Shown here: piece after piece, positions 17,737 through 26,459 of the stretch | Position numbering within the stretch: position 1 is the first letter of the stretch | Layout: each line of letters opens with the position of its first letter | Position numbers and translations under genes: made by a program | Notes under the pieces: model-generated | Database searches by the model: none | Told to the model about the DNA's origin: nothing | What the model saw: the letters and a program-made list of their open reading frames with translations, nothing else | NCBI RefSeq assembly: GCF_001202035.1 | Contig: NZ_LGHT01000036.1 | Span: 1-64,000 of the forward strand | DNA: 64,000 nt | DNA from: Pseudorhodobacter wandonensis | GTDB taxonomy: Bacteria; Pseudomonadota; Alphaproteobacteria; Rhodobacterales; Rhodobacteraceae | Direction of reading: 5' to 3'

Positions 17737-18618
17737 ATGAAATTTCTGGTGGGCAAAGATTTGGACGGCACCGCTGTCTATGTCGTGAATGGTGAAAATG
17801 CTGTGAATGTAACGGCATTGAATGCAGCGGTCGGAACCGACCTGATGGGGGTTATTGCGAACCCTGCGTTGATCGAATCGCTGGCAACAAAGATCGCTGC
17901 GGCCCAAAGCGTGCCGGTTGCTTCGCTGACGCCCGCGTTGCCTGTGGCCAAGCCTGAAACGATCATTTGCCTTGGGTTGAACTATACCGATCACATCAAA
18001 GAGGGGGGGTATGATATCCCCGATTACCCCGCATTGTTCATGCGCGGCAAGAATTCGGTCATGGCGGCCGGCGCGCCATTGGTGCGGCCAAGCTGTTCGG
18101 AAAAGCTGGATTACGAAGCAGAGCTGATGGTTATCATCGGCAAGGGGGGGCGCCATATTGCCGAGGCTGATGCTTTGGGGCATGTCTTTGGGTATACGGT
18201 GTTCAACGATGGTTCTGTGCGGGACTATCAGCGCAAGACCCACCAATGGACCCCCGGCAAGAACTTTGACAATACCGGCGCGATTGGCCCGTTTGTGGTG
18301 ACTGCCGACGACCTGCCCGCAGGTGCGGCGGGGCTGAAAATTGAAAGCCGCGTGGGCAGCGAGATTTTGCAATCGTCGAACACCGCCAATATGATCTGGT
18401 CTGTCGCGCGGGCCATTGCGATTATTTCAGAATATACCACGCTGGAACCGGGCGATATGATCGCGATGGGCACCCCGCCAGGTGTTGGCCATGCGAAAAA
18501 GCCCAACCCGCGCTGGCTCATTCCCGGTGAAGTTGTTGATATTGAAATCGAGCGCATCGGCATTTGTTCAAGCCCGATCGTTGACGAAGTTGATTTCGAC
18601 GCGAAGGTTGTAGCCTGA
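17737..18618 (+). CDS. Fumarylacetoacetate hydrolase-family protein
   Basis: A 293-residue FAH-superfamily protein, a family of metal-dependent hydrolases, decarboxylases and isomerases acting on beta-diketo or acylpyruvate-type intermediates of aromatic breakdown. The core begins near residue 75 (IICLGLNYTDHIKE, His86), with metal ligands Glu127 and Glu129 (YEAEL) and Asp158 (NDGS) and Lys175 (PGKNFD). The N-terminal 70 residues are the usual variable cap. The ATG at 17737 is chosen because AAGG lies 10 bp upstream. Its stop overlaps the next start (TGATG), so it is coupled to the nitroreductase. It is likely a late step in the island's pathway. Confidence 0.88.
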   Translation: MKFLVGKDLDGTAVYVVNGENAVNVTALNAAVGTDLMGVIANPALIESLATKIAAAQSVPVASLTPALPVAKPETIICLGLNYTDHIKEGGYDIPDYPALFMRGKNSVMAAGAPLVRPSCSEKLDYEAELMVIIGKGGRHIAEADALGHVFGYTVFNDGSVRDYQRKTHQWTPGKNFDNTGAIGPFVVTADDLPAGAAGLKIESRVGSEILQSSNTANMIWSVARAIAIISEYTTLEPGDMIAMGTPPGVGHAKKPNPRWLIPGEVVDIEIERIGICSSPIVDEVDFDAKVVA

Positions 18619-19283
18619 TGAATGCGCCAACTGGAAAGGCCCTAGAGGCCGTACGTGCGGAAGCACAAGAAAACCATCGCGAATTGCGGTCGCGGATAGA
18701 TCGCTTGTCCGATGATGCGATTGACCTGATCTTGCGCGAGGCGCGGTCACATTATGCCTGGACAGACCGGCCCATCCCGGACGCGCTGTTGCAAGAGCTG
18801 TATGACATAACCATCAGCGGACCGACCAGCATGAACACTTTGCCTGCGCGCTTTGTGTTTGTGAAATCAGCCGAGGGTAAGGCGCGTCTGGCAAAGTCGT
18901 TAAAGCCACAGAACGTGCCAAAGATGATGGGCGCCCCGATCACCGTTATTGTCGCCTATGATCGGGAGTTCTGGAAGGAACTGCCGTTCCTGTTCCCGCA
19001 TGATGACCGCAGGCATCTGTTCGAGGGCAAACCCGAGCATAGTGCCGAGACTGCCTTTCGCAATGGCACGCTGCAGGGTGCCTATTTGATGATGGCGGCG
19101 CGGGCACTGGGGCTGGATGTGGGCGCGATGTCGGGCTTTTCAAATCAGATCGTCGACGACGAGTTTTTCAAAGGCACCAGCCTGAAATCCAATTTCCTGT
19201 GCAACATCGGTTATGCGGATGAAACGGCGCTGTTCCAGAAACTGCCGCGTTTCAGTTTCGAGCAAGCCTGCACAGTTGTTTAG
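18618..19283 (+). CDS. RutE-like nitroreductase-family flavoprotein
   Basis: A 221-residue FMN-dependent nitroreductase-family protein. Its sequence follows RutE of the pyrimidine (rut) pathway closely in layout: an Asp-Ala-rich N-terminal helix, SGPTSMNTLPARFVFV, the VIVAYDREFWKELPFLFPH region, and NGTLQGAYLMMAARALGLDVGAMSGF. RutE reduces malonic semialdehyde to 3-hydroxypropionate. No rutA or rutB homologue is present here, so the real substrate may be another semialdehyde, or a quinone or nitroaromatic compound in the island's pathway. It is coupled to the FAH gene before it and followed by OsmC after 9 bp. Confidence 0.82.
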   Translation: MNAPTGKALEAVRAEAQENHRELRSRIDRLSDDAIDLILREARSHYAWTDRPIPDALLQELYDITISGPTSMNTLPARFVFVKSAEGKARLAKSLKPQNVPKMMGAPITVIVAYDREFWKELPFLFPHDDRRHLFEGKPEHSAETAFRNGTLQGAYLMMAARALGLDVGAMSGFSNQIVDDEFFKGTSLKSNFLCNIGYADETALFQKLPRFSFEQACTVV

Positions 19284-19292
19284 GGGGCGAAT

Positions 19293-19754
19293 ATGGCGAT
19301 CAAGATGAAAACCGTGGTGACCTACCGCACCAAAGCGGCCTGCCCAACCCATGCGCGCACCGAAATTCCACTGCGAGATTTGACGGTGGTGGTTGATGAA
19401 CCGCTGGAACGTGGCGGGACCAATCTGGGGGCCACACCGACAGAAATGGCGCTGGCGGCCTTGATTGCCTGCACCAATGTCATTGGCCACAAGAACGCCA
19501 AGCGTTTGGGGGTTGATTTGGGGGAAATCACCATCGACGCGGACTGCAAGTTTGATCGGCGCGGCGTGTTGATGGAGGAAGAGATCGACGTGCCTTTCCC
19601 CGAGATCACGTTGACCGTCGCCTGCACTGGCCCTGCAACAGCAGCGCAGCTTGTGGATGTCGGGGCTGAGACTGCCAAGTATTGCGCCATCGCAAAGCTG
19701 TTTACGGCTGCAGGCACGGCCCTGACGGTGAATTGGGTAAAGGTCGAAAGCTAA
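19293..19754 (+). CDS. OsmC-family protein
   Basis: A 153-residue protein of the OsmC/Ohr superfamily, thiol-dependent peroxidases that detoxify organic hydroperoxides. The two conserved cysteines are present at Cys60 (MALAALIACTNVIGH) and Cys131 (ETAKYCAIAKLF). The residues around them match the YhfA/OsmC-like branch rather than Ohr. It sits inside the catabolic operon between the nitroreductase and the TRAP transporter, where it might protect against reactive intermediates. Which peroxide is reduced, if any, is not shown. Confidence 0.82.
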   Translation: MAIKMKTVVTYRTKAACPTHARTEIPLRDLTVVVDEPLERGGTNLGATPTEMALAALIACTNVIGHKNAKRLGVDLGEITIDADCKFDRRGVLMEEEIDVPFPEITLTVACTGPATAAQLVDVGAETAKYCAIAKLFTAAGTALTVNWVKVES

Positions 19755-19799
19755 ACCTTAATAACAGGCCATATGGCCACTATCTGGGAGGATATAGAA

Positions 19800-20873
19800 A
19801 TGATGAATTGGACCAAACGCAGCCTGATCGGCGCAGTCTTGGTGGCGATGACAGCGATGCCTGTTGCCGCGCAAGAGAAAATCCGTGCGGTTGTTATCGA
19901 TGGCTATCCTGATCGCTCGCTCTGGGTGCGGGAATTCAGCAATTTCTTTATTCCCGAGGTTGATCGCCGTCTTGCCGAAAGCGGCAAATACGTCATGGAC
20001 TGGCAAGAAAACTATGGCGGCTCGATTGTAAAACCCAAAGGTGTGCTCGAGGGTATTCAGCTGGGGCTGGGTGATATTGGTATTGTCACCACGATTTTCC
20101 ATTCGTCAAAGCTGCCGAGCCAAGGCCTTGCTGCGGTCACGCCGTTCGTATCGTCAGATGCCCGCGCAGTTGCCAAGGCGATTGATGAAATCGCACGTGA
20201 ATTTCCAACGATGCAGAATGAATTTGCCGCGCAGAACCAAGTGTATCTGGCGACAGGCGTCGTGCTGGATAGCTATCAGGTCTTTTCTGCCAAGGAAGTC
20301 TCTAAGGTTTCGGATCTTGAAGGGCTAAAGGTTGCCGGTGCGGGGATGAACCTACGCTATCTGGAAGGGATCAAGGATGCTGCCGGTGTGGTTGGTGGTT
20401 TGACCGATTTCTATAACATGCTGCAAACCGGTTTGGTCGATGCCGCACTGCTGTGGCCCGAAGCGGCCGCAACTTTCAAAATCTCGGAAGTGGCACCCTA
20501 TATGCTTAAGGCCGATTTGGGCGCTGTGAACTCAAAAACCGTCACCGTTAACGCCGATTACTGGAATGCTTTGCCGGATGAGGTGAAAGACGTTCTGAAG
20601 GCTGTGGCCATTGATTACCGTGACCATCTTGCCGGTCTTGCCATGGATATTGCCGCGAAATCCGAGGCGGATTACGTTGCTGCGGGTGGCAAGATTGTCG
20701 TGCTGTCGGACGAAGACCGCGCTGCCTGGGCCAATGCCATGCCAAACATAGCGCAAGAGCTGGCGACAACGCTGAACGCAGCGGGCGAGCCGGGGACAGC
20801 GATGCTGGATGCCTATCTTGCCAAGTTGGCAGCCGATGGTTTCACCGGCGCGCGTGACTGGTCCAAGCCGTAA
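19800..20873 (+). CDS. TRAP transporter substrate-binding protein, DctP family
   Basis: A 357-residue periplasmic binding protein with a signal peptide (residues 1–25, ending AMPVAAQE). It delivers the ligand to the DctQ/DctM membrane pair encoded directly downstream. The DctP fold is indicated by GGSIVKPKGVLEGIQLGLGDIGIV near the N-terminus and the NMLQTGLVDAALLWPEAA stretch. The usual carboxylate-binding Arg region (GLKVAGAGMNLRYLEGI) is present with Arg in the later part. The ATG at 19800 has GGAGG 8 bp upstream. Ligand unknown; aromatic or other organic acids are typical of the family. Confidence 0.9.
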   Translation: MMNWTKRSLIGAVLVAMTAMPVAAQEKIRAVVIDGYPDRSLWVREFSNFFIPEVDRRLAESGKYVMDWQENYGGSIVKPKGVLEGIQLGLGDIGIVTTIFHSSKLPSQGLAAVTPFVSSDARAVAKAIDEIAREFPTMQNEFAAQNQVYLATGVVLDSYQVFSAKEVSKVSDLEGLKVAGAGMNLRYLEGIKDAAGVVGGLTDFYNMLQTGLVDAALLWPEAAATFKISEVAPYMLKADLGAVNSKTVTVNADYWNALPDEVKDVLKAVAIDYRDHLAGLAMDIAAKSEADYVAAGGKIVVLSDEDRAAWANAMPNIAQELATTLNAAGEPGTAMLDAYLAKLAADGFTGARDWSKP

Positions 20874-20902
20874 ACCTGCGCTGACCCGAGAGAGGAAGAC
20901 TT

Positions 20903-21454
20903 ATGCTAAAGCACATGCTGGTTGGCCTGTCTCGGGTCGCCAATTCCATTGCGATTGCTGCCAATGCCGCGGGCACCTTAATGGTGCTGGTTCTGGTGGC
21001 TATCCTGAATGTCGATGTGATCGCGCGCGGCGTTTTTCATGCACCGATAAAGGGCACTTATGAAATAGTGCAATTCTCGGTCGTGATGATTGTGTTCTTG
21101 CAGCTGGCTGATGTGGTACGCGTCGATCGGCTGACGCGATCGGACGGGTTTTTGAATGTGCTGCATGCAAGGCATCCCCGTTTAACGGCCAATACCCGGC
21201 GCATCATCAACGCGGTATCGGCGATCTTTATGGGTCTGATAGCCTACATCATGTTTCCCGAATTCTTGCACATGTGGAACACCCAAGACTATTTCGGCGT
21301 GCCGGGCCTGTTCACTCTGCCTTGGTGGCCGGTCAAGCTGGTCATTGCCTTGGGGACGGCTCTGTCTTGTCTGTTGTTCGTAATCAAAGTCATCACTGCG
21401 CAAGACCGGCCTCAACTGATCCGCGCCCCAGAACATGACGAGCCAAAGCTATGA
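20903..21454 (+). CDS. TRAP transporter small membrane subunit, DctQ family
   Basis: A 183-residue integral membrane protein with four predicted transmembrane segments (about 20–40, 58–76, 97–117, 140–163) as in DctQ. It pairs with the large DctM permease, whose start overlaps its stop by four bases (ATGA), and with the DctP protein before it. The start ATG follows GAGAGGAAG. It drives secondary, sodium-dependent uptake of the ligand. Substrate not deducible. Confidence 0.88.
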   Translation: MLKHMLVGLSRVANSIAIAANAAGTLMVLVLVAILNVDVIARGVFHAPIKGTYEIVQFSVVMIVFLQLADVVRVDRLTRSDGFLNVLHARHPRLTANTRRIINAVSAIFMGLIAYIMFPEFLHMWNTQDYFGVPGLFTLPWWPVKLVIALGTALSCLLFVIKVITAQDRPQLIRAPEHDEPKL

Positions 21455-22758
21455 GCCCTATTGAAATTGGCCTGATCTCGGTCATCGCGATTATCTTTTT
21501 GATTTATTCTGGCGTCTACATTCCGGTTGCGCTGGGCGTGGTATCGTTCGTTTCGATCTGGATTTTGCGCGACAACTTCACGCTGGCGCTGAACCTGCTG
21601 AAAATCGCGGTGGGTGACAGCGCGATGGAATATTCCTTTGCGACAATCCCGCTGTTCACCTTTATGGGGCTTGTCGTCTCCAAGGCGGGGTTGGGCAAAG
21701 ATATCTATGAAGTGATGACGATGCGTTTTCGCCGCGTAAAAGGCGGGATCGGCATGGCCACGGTGGGTGCGAACGCGGTGTTTGCTGCGGTTACAGGGTC
21801 GTCCATCGCTTCGGCATCGGTGTTTACCAAAGTGTCGGTGCCGCAGATGATCGCGCAGGATTACAACCCGCGTTTTGCCGTGGGTGTGGTTGCGGGCAGC
21901 TCGGTTCTGGGGATGATCATTCCACCCTCGGCGATGCTGATCGTCTATTCTTTTGTGACCGAGCAATCCGTCGGCGATATGTTTCTTGCAGGCGTTATTC
22001 CCGGCATCATGTTGGCCGTCGCCTATGTTGCTGCGATCTGGTTCATGGCGCGCTATTTCCCGAATTTCGTCGGTGGCCGTGTTGTCGAAGACAGCGAATG
22101 GATGTCGGGGCGTGAGATCGCGTCGAAAACCCTGCCAACACTTGGCCTGATTACAGTCGTTCTGGGTGGCATCTATACCGGCTGGCTATCGGCGGTAGAG
22201 GCGGGGGCCACAGGGGCGCTGGTTGCGCTGCTGATCGCTTTGGTGCGCCGGTCAATGTCGGTGAAAGCATTTTGGGATGCGTTGCTGGAAACCGGCCATA
22301 TCACGGCCTCGATCCTGTTCCTGATTACCGCCGCTTCAATCTATAGCCGGATGCTTGGCATGGCCGGCTTGCCAAACCAGCTTCAGGATTTGCTGGCGGG
22401 CAATGCGGCGTCGTTCTGGGTGGTAATGTTCCTCTATGTGCTGCTGATGCTGTTTCTCGGTACACTGCTGGATACTGCCTCGATCATCTTGATTGTTGTT
22501 CCGTTGTTCCTGCCAATGGTCGAGGCGATGAACCTGTCGCTGATCTGGTTCGGTATCATCACGGTCGTTGGCGCCGAAATCGGGTTGCTGACCCCGCCGC
22601 TTGGCATTTCCTGTTTTGTCATCAAATCCACGCTGAACGATGACCGCATCTCGTTGAAAGACGTGTTCATGGGCGCGTTGCCCTTTGCCTTTGTCATGCT
22701 GATTGTGCTGGTCATTCTGATCGCCTTCCCAAGCCTTAGCCTTGCCCTTTTGAACTAG
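21451..22758 (+). CDS. TRAP transporter large permease, DctM family
   Basis: A 435-residue permease with about twelve transmembrane segments, the ion-coupled transport subunit of the TRAP system. Typical DctM features are VTGSSIASASVFTKVSVPQM, GSSVLGMIIPPSAMLIVYS (Pro-rich re-entrant loop), GATGALVAL, and the late VGAEIGLLTPPLGISCFVIK. It is translationally coupled to DctQ and followed after 11 bp by the intradiol dioxygenase, so uptake and ring cleavage share a transcript. Confidence 0.93.
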   Translation: MSPIEIGLISVIAIIFLIYSGVYIPVALGVVSFVSIWILRDNFTLALNLLKIAVGDSAMEYSFATIPLFTFMGLVVSKAGLGKDIYEVMTMRFRRVKGGIGMATVGANAVFAAVTGSSIASASVFTKVSVPQMIAQDYNPRFAVGVVAGSSVLGMIIPPSAMLIVYSFVTEQSVGDMFLAGVIPGIMLAVAYVAAIWFMARYFPNFVGGRVVEDSEWMSGREIASKTLPTLGLITVVLGGIYTGWLSAVEAGATGALVALLIALVRRSMSVKAFWDALLETGHITASILFLITAASIYSRMLGMAGLPNQLQDLLAGNAASFWVVMFLYVLLMLFLGTLLDTASIILIVVPLFLPMVEAMNLSLIWFGIITVVGAEIGLLTPPLGISCFVIKSTLNDDRISLKDVFMGALPFAFVMLIVLVILIAFPSLSLALLN

Positions 22759-22769
22759 GAGTTTAGCCC

Positions 22770-23636
22770 ATGCGCAACGTCACCGTCGACAATATCACCG
22801 AGGTCTTCGCCGCCTATTTCGGCAAGGATACCGACCCCCGCACCCGCGAGGTTCTTGTGGCCTTGGCGCGCCATATTCACGATTTCGCACGCGAGGTGAA
22901 CCTGACCCATTATGAATGGCGCAAAGGTTTGGCGATGCTGGAACATGCAGGCCGGATTACCACGCCGGAACGCAATGAATTTGTGCTGTTTTCCGATGTT
23001 TTAGGCCTGTCGTCGCTGGTGGATATGATGCATTCCAATCCTGCTGCCACGTCTTCGTCGGTGCTGGGGCCATTCCATGTGTCTAACCCGCCGCCATTGG
23101 AAATGGGCGGCGATATGCGCCGCGATTACGGCGGTACGGTACTGCTGGTCGAGGGCCAGGTGCGCGGCACCGATGGCGAGGCGATTCCACATGCCAAAAT
23201 CGACATTTGGCAAACTGCGCCGAATGGTATGTATTCCAGCCAAGACCCCGATCAGGATATCCATTCCTTCCACGGGCTGATGACCGCTGACGAGACCGGT
23301 CATTTCCGTTTTACCACGGTGCGGCCGGTTGAATATACGGTGCCCAGTGATGGCCCCGTGGGCGAGTTGCTGGATGCAGCAGGCCGCCACCCATGGCGCC
23401 CGTCACACCTGCATTACATCGTCACAGCCCCCGGTTATCGCACGCTCGTGACCGAGATTTTCCCTGACGATGACCCCTATCTTGACCAAGACACTGTGTT
23501 TGGCGTGCGCGATGATCTGGTGATGACCTATCACAAAAAGCCAAGCAGTGATTTCCCCGAAGGCATGGCGTTGTCGGGCAAGGTGAGTGAACCTTATCTG
23601 CACGTGAGATTTGATGTGATCTTGTCTTTGGCATAA
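22770..23636 (+). CDS. Intradiol ring-cleavage dioxygenase (hydroxyquinol/catechol type)
   Basis: A 288-residue Fe(III) intradiol dioxygenase, which opens a catechol or hydroxyquinol ring between its two hydroxyls. An N-terminal helical dimerisation domain (1–100) precedes the catalytic beta-sandwich. Ligands are Tyr155 (NGMYSSQD), Tyr189 (VEYTVP), His213 and His215 (RPSHLHYI). Spacing and neighbouring residues are closest to hydroxyquinol 1,2-dioxygenases, which have the same Tyr-Tyr-His-His order at nearly the same positions. Maleylacetate reductase, the usual next enzyme for hydroxyquinol, is not in the window. It ends the plus-strand operon of the island; the ATG at 22770 has AGGAG 8 bp upstream. 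Confidence 0.9.
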   Translation: MRNVTVDNITEVFAAYFGKDTDPRTREVLVALARHIHDFAREVNLTHYEWRKGLAMLEHAGRITTPERNEFVLFSDVLGLSSLVDMMHSNPAATSSSVLGPFHVSNPPPLEMGGDMRRDYGGTVLLVEGQVRGTDGEAIPHAKIDIWQTAPNGMYSSQDPDQDIHSFHGLMTADETGHFRFTTVRPVEYTVPSDGPVGELLDAAGRHPWRPSHLHYIVTAPGYRTLVTEIFPDDDPYLDQDTVFGVRDDLVMTYHKKPSSDFPEGMALSGKVSEPYLHVRFDVILSLA

Positions 23637-23658
23637 CACGGCTGCACCTGCCGGACGA

Positions 23659-23685
23659 TGCGTTGCGTTGCGTTGCGTTGCGTTG
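23659..23685 (+). repeat. TGCGT pentanucleotide repeat, five copies
   Basis: TGCGT is repeated five times in a row and followed by TG, starting 22 bp after the dioxygenase stop. It is noncoding, so slippage would not shift a reading frame; it may alter the 3' end of the operon transcript. Confidence 0.85.
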
Positions 23686-23900
23686 AAGATCAGGCCTGAC
23701 CTGAACCCGATCAAGTACCAAAGCGACCAACGCTTCGCTTTGGGCGAACGGGTGCGTACTCACGCAAAGTGCGTGTGTGTTTCAGGCTAATTATTCAGAC
23801 CTGCGCGACAGCAAATATTGATCCCAGGCAGGACCAGAACTGACGCAAAGCAGTGCCGCCCCATTGTTGGGCGCATCAGACATTCGGGCATATAAAAGAG

Positions 23901-23948
23901 TTTGCAATTTTGCATTTTCCTAACATGTGTTGCTAATAGATTTGCAAA
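23901..23948. promoter_or_regulatory. Candidate PccR (ScfR-family) binding sites before pccB
   Basis: TTTGCAAT lies at 23901–23908 with TTTGCA again at 23909–23914, and a full TTTGCAAA palindrome at 23941–23948, 40 bp from the first. PccR of Rhodobacter sphaeroides is known to activate pccB through paired TTTGCAAA motifs. The match in sequence and in position, 71 bp before pccB, supports the call; the spacing differs from the canonical pair, so confidence is moderate. No pccR gene is in the window. Confidence 0.5.
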
Positions 23949-24018
23949 TTTTCTCGTTTTTACTTTGCGCATCCAACGGATTTGGATAGGTTGCGCGGTA
24001 AATCTGGAGGAGAGCGGC

Positions 24019-25545
24019 ATGAAAGATATCTTGGCAGAGCTTGAAGATCGGCGCGCAACTGCACGGCAGGGCGGGGGCGCGCGGCGTATTGATGCGCAGC
24101 ATGCCAAAGGTAAACTGACTGCACGTGAGCGGGTGGAGCTGCTGCTGGATGAAGGCTCTTTTGAAGAGTTTGACATGTTCATGGCCCATCGCTGCACCGA
24201 TTTCGGCATGGAAAAAGACCGTCCCTCGGGCGATGGGGTGGTTACAGGCTGGGGTACGGTCAATGGCCGCCAAGTCTATGTATTCAGCCAAGACTTTACG
24301 GTTTTTGGCGGTTCTCTTTCCGAAACGCACGCCCAAAAGATTTGCAAGATCATGGATATGGCACTGCAAAATGGTGCGCCGGTGATCGGCATCAATGATT
24401 CAGGCGGCGCGCGTATTCAGGAAGGCGTTGCTTCGCTTGCCGGCTATGCCGAAGTGTTCCAGCGCAATATCATGGCAAGTGGCGTCGTGCCGCAGATCAG
24501 CCTTATCATGGGGCCGTGTGCGGGTGGGGCCGTCTATTCGCCGGCGATGACCGATTTTATCTTTATGGTCAAAGACAGCTCTTATATGTTCGTGACCGGC
24601 CCGGATGTGGTAAAAACCGTTACGAATGAGGTGGTTACCGCCGAAGAACTGGGTGGCGCGGGTACGCACACCAAGAAATCGAGCGTTGCCGACGGGGCCT
24701 ATGAAAACGATGTCGAGGCGCTGGCCGAAACCCGTCGCCTTATCGACTTTTTGCCGCTGTCCAATCGTGAAAGGGCCCCGACACGCCCGTTTTTTGATGA
24801 TCCTGCGCGGATTGAAAACAGCCTTGATACGTTGATTCCCGACAACCCGAACCAGCCCTACGACATGAAAGAGCTGATTCTGAAGCTGGCGGATGAGGGC
24901 GATTTTTTTGAAATTCAGCGCGATTTTGCCGGCAATGTCATCACTGGCTTCATCCGCATCGAAGGGCGGTCGGTGGGTGTCGTTGCAAACCAGCCAACCG
25001 TTTTGGCAGGGTGCCTGGATATCGATAGCAGCCGCAAAGCCGCGCGGTTTGTGCGTTTCTGCGATGCGTTTGAAATTCCGATTCTGACTTTGGTTGATGT
25101 GCCCGGCTTTTTGCCCGGTACCAGCCAGGAATATGGCGGCGTGATCAAGCATGGCGCGAAATTGTTGTTCGCCTATGGCGAGGCGACGGTGCCGAAAGTG
25201 ACTGTGATCACCCGCAAGGCTTATGGCGGCGCTTATGACGTTATGGCCTCCAAGCACCTTCGCGGTGATTTCAACTATGCGTGGCCTACTGCCGAAATCG
25301 CGGTGATGGGGGCCAAAGGGGCCACTGAAATCATCTATCGCGGTAAAACGGCGGAAGAGATTGCCGAACGTACCAAGGAATATGAAAGCCGTTTTGCCAA
25401 CCCGTTCGTTGCTGCGGAAAAGGGTTTTATTGACGAGGTTATCATGCCGCATTCGACGCGGCGCCGTGTTGCACGGGCGTTTGCAAGTTTGCGCAGTAAG
25501 AAGCTTTCAAATCCTTGGAAAAAGCACGATAACATCCCGCTGTAA
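24019..25545 (+). CDS. pccB: Propionyl-CoA carboxylase beta subunit
   Basis: The carboxyltransferase subunit that transfers CO2 from carboxybiotin to propionyl-CoA, giving (S)-methylmalonyl-CoA. The 508-residue protein has the two crotonase-like halves of the family: [18 protein letters not shown] (first oxyanion loop) and [25 protein letters not shown] (second). The [15 protein letters not shown] stretch is typical of PccB. The ATG at 24019 with GGAGGAG upstream is clear. It works with pccA at 27501 and the mutase at 30089 to turn propionyl-CoA into succinyl-CoA. Confidence 0.95.
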   Translation: MKDILAELEDRRATARQGGGARRIDAQHAKGKLTARERVELLLDEGSFEEFDMFMAHRCTDFGMEKDRPSGDGVVTGWGTVNGRQVYVFSQDFTVFGGSLSETHAQKICKIMDMALQNGAPVIGINDSGGARIQEGVASLAGYAEVFQRNIMASGVVPQISLIMGPCAGGAVYSPAMTDFIFMVKDSSYMFVTGPDVVKTVTNEVVTAEELGGAGTHTKKSSVADGAYENDVEALAETRRLIDFLPLSNRERAPTRPFFDDPARIENSLDTLIPDNPNQPYDMKELILKLADEGDFFEIQRDFAGNVITGFIRIEGRSVGVVANQPTVLAGCLDIDSSRKAARFVRFCDAFEIPILTLVDVPGFLPGTSQEYGGVIKHGAKLLFAYGEATVPKVTVITRKAYGGAYDVMASKHLRGDFNYAWPTAEIAVMGAKGATEIIYRGKTAEEIAERTKEYESRFANPFVAAEKGFIDEVIMPHSTRRRVARAFASLRSKKLSNPWKKHDNIPL

Positions 25546-25642
25546 TCCTATTTGGCGGAGCTATCATGCCCTTGATCTATCACTTTGCACAGGCGGCGGC
25601 GCATAGCCGCAAGCGCCGTGCCTCTTCTTGCGAGGCGTTCTT

Positions 25643-26026
25643 ATGATGCGGGGGGCGTTGGAAACACTTTGGCGAACCTCTGCAGAAGGGGTGACAACAT
25701 TCGCAGTACCGTCGGGCCAGCCTATCAGCCTGCAGGATGTGTTTTGGGAAGAGGGCGAGTCGCTGTTGCTGCGTGTTCGCTTTACCGCGCCGCAAATCGC
25801 GCGCGACGGTGGCACGATCGACTATGAAACTGCAGCGAAAGACATGCTTTATTTGTGCGAAACATTCGTAAAGCCGCAGGTTGAGCAAAGTGCGGATAAA
25901 CCGGACCAGATCATCATTTCGCTTTCGGATGTTGCAGTGCCATTTGGCGAAGCAGACCCGGATGCGACCCAGTTTTTCGAAGCCTACAGCATTCAGAACG
26001 ATGCCTGCATATGGGAGGTTTATTAA
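25643..26026 (+). CDS. DUF6497-like small protein
   Basis: A 127-residue protein opening MMRGALETLWRTSAEGV. The core contains AVPSGQPISLQDVFWEE, RVRFTAPQIARDGGTIDY, and PDQIIISLSDVAVPFGE followed by DATQFFEAYSIQNDACIW, which I recognise as a small family carried next to pccB in Rhodobacterales (DUF6497). The ATG at 25643 is chosen over an upstream TTG because GAGG lies 7 bp before it. It lacks a classical signal peptide in this start choice. Function unknown; its constant position suggests it belongs to the propionyl-CoA block, though constancy may only reflect synteny. Confidence 0.7.
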   Translation: MMRGALETLWRTSAEGVTTFAVPSGQPISLQDVFWEEGESLLLRVRFTAPQIARDGGTIDYETAAKDMLYLCETFVKPQVEQSADKPDQIIISLSDVAVPFGEADPDATQFFEAYSIQNDACIWEVY

Positions 26027-26240
26027 TGAACATACTATATATAGCAGCGATGGGCGATTTGTTGCCGATCCATGATGTAGCCATGCCACAGGCGTACAAC
26101 TTGAATAAACAACTATGTCCTTCGTCGCAACGAACGGGTATTGTTGACTCTGGCCGAACCCAAGCGGCCGATACCTTGCACTGGGCGCGTACTGTCGGAC
26201 AATCCGTCACGCCGACCCCACAAAAATACAGGAGACGAGG

Positions 26241-26378
26241 ATGTCGAACAGCACCAAAGCAATTCTTGCACTTTGCACAATCGCTTTCTTTGCAGCTTGC
26301 GCTAAGAAAGAGCCAGAAACAGTTTACGTTGAAGAAGCTGTTTCCCAAGAGCCAGTCTACACCGGCAAATACAAGTAA
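26241..26378 (+). CDS. Predicted 45-residue lipoprotein
   Basis: A short gene opening MSNSTKAILAL, with a hydrophobic signal segment and a lipobox-like FFAAC ending at Cys20, followed by a charged tail (AKKEPETVYVEEAVSQEP) and TGKYK. GGAGACGAGG directly precedes the ATG. A strong terminator follows 9 bp after the stop, which supports this as a real transcription unit. Mature protein would be only about 26 residues. Function unknown. Confidence 0.7.
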   Translation: MSNSTKAILALCTIAFFAACAKKEPETVYVEEAVSQEPVYTGKYK

Positions 26379-26387
26379 TATCCTAGG

Positions 26388-26433
26388 TCGGGCGCTTGGC
26401 GCATTCGGCGCTACGCCCGGCCTTTTCTTTTTT
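26388..26433 (+). terminator. Rho-independent terminator after the small lipoprotein gene
   Basis: TCGGGCG (26388–26394) pairs with CGCCCGG (26414–26420), one G–U pair allowed, with an inner GCGC/GCGC stem. It is followed by a T-rich tail, TTTTCTTTTTTT. Confidence 0.75.
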
Positions 26434-26459
26434 GCACCGGCTTTGATTGGGGGTGCAGC

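Larger units (their letters stand above)
23637..24018. other. Intergenic region between the catabolic island and pccB
   Basis: No gene is seen in this 382-bp stretch. It holds a five-copy TGCGT tandem repeat at its start, a weak hairpin near 23760–23775 (CACGC/GCGTG), and an AT-rich segment from about 23880 to 23985 with the TTTGCAA-type sites described separately and presumably the pccB promoter. Confidence 0.5.

Noticed and set aside
18618-19283. Complete rut pyrimidine pathway
   Set aside because: Only a RutE-like nitroreductase is present; the Rid-family protein lacks the RutC-type Arg, and no RutA or RutB homologue is nearby.
24400-25452. 350-codon minus-strand frame opposite pccB
   Set aside because: Shadow frame with composition typical of antisense reading and no recognised domain.
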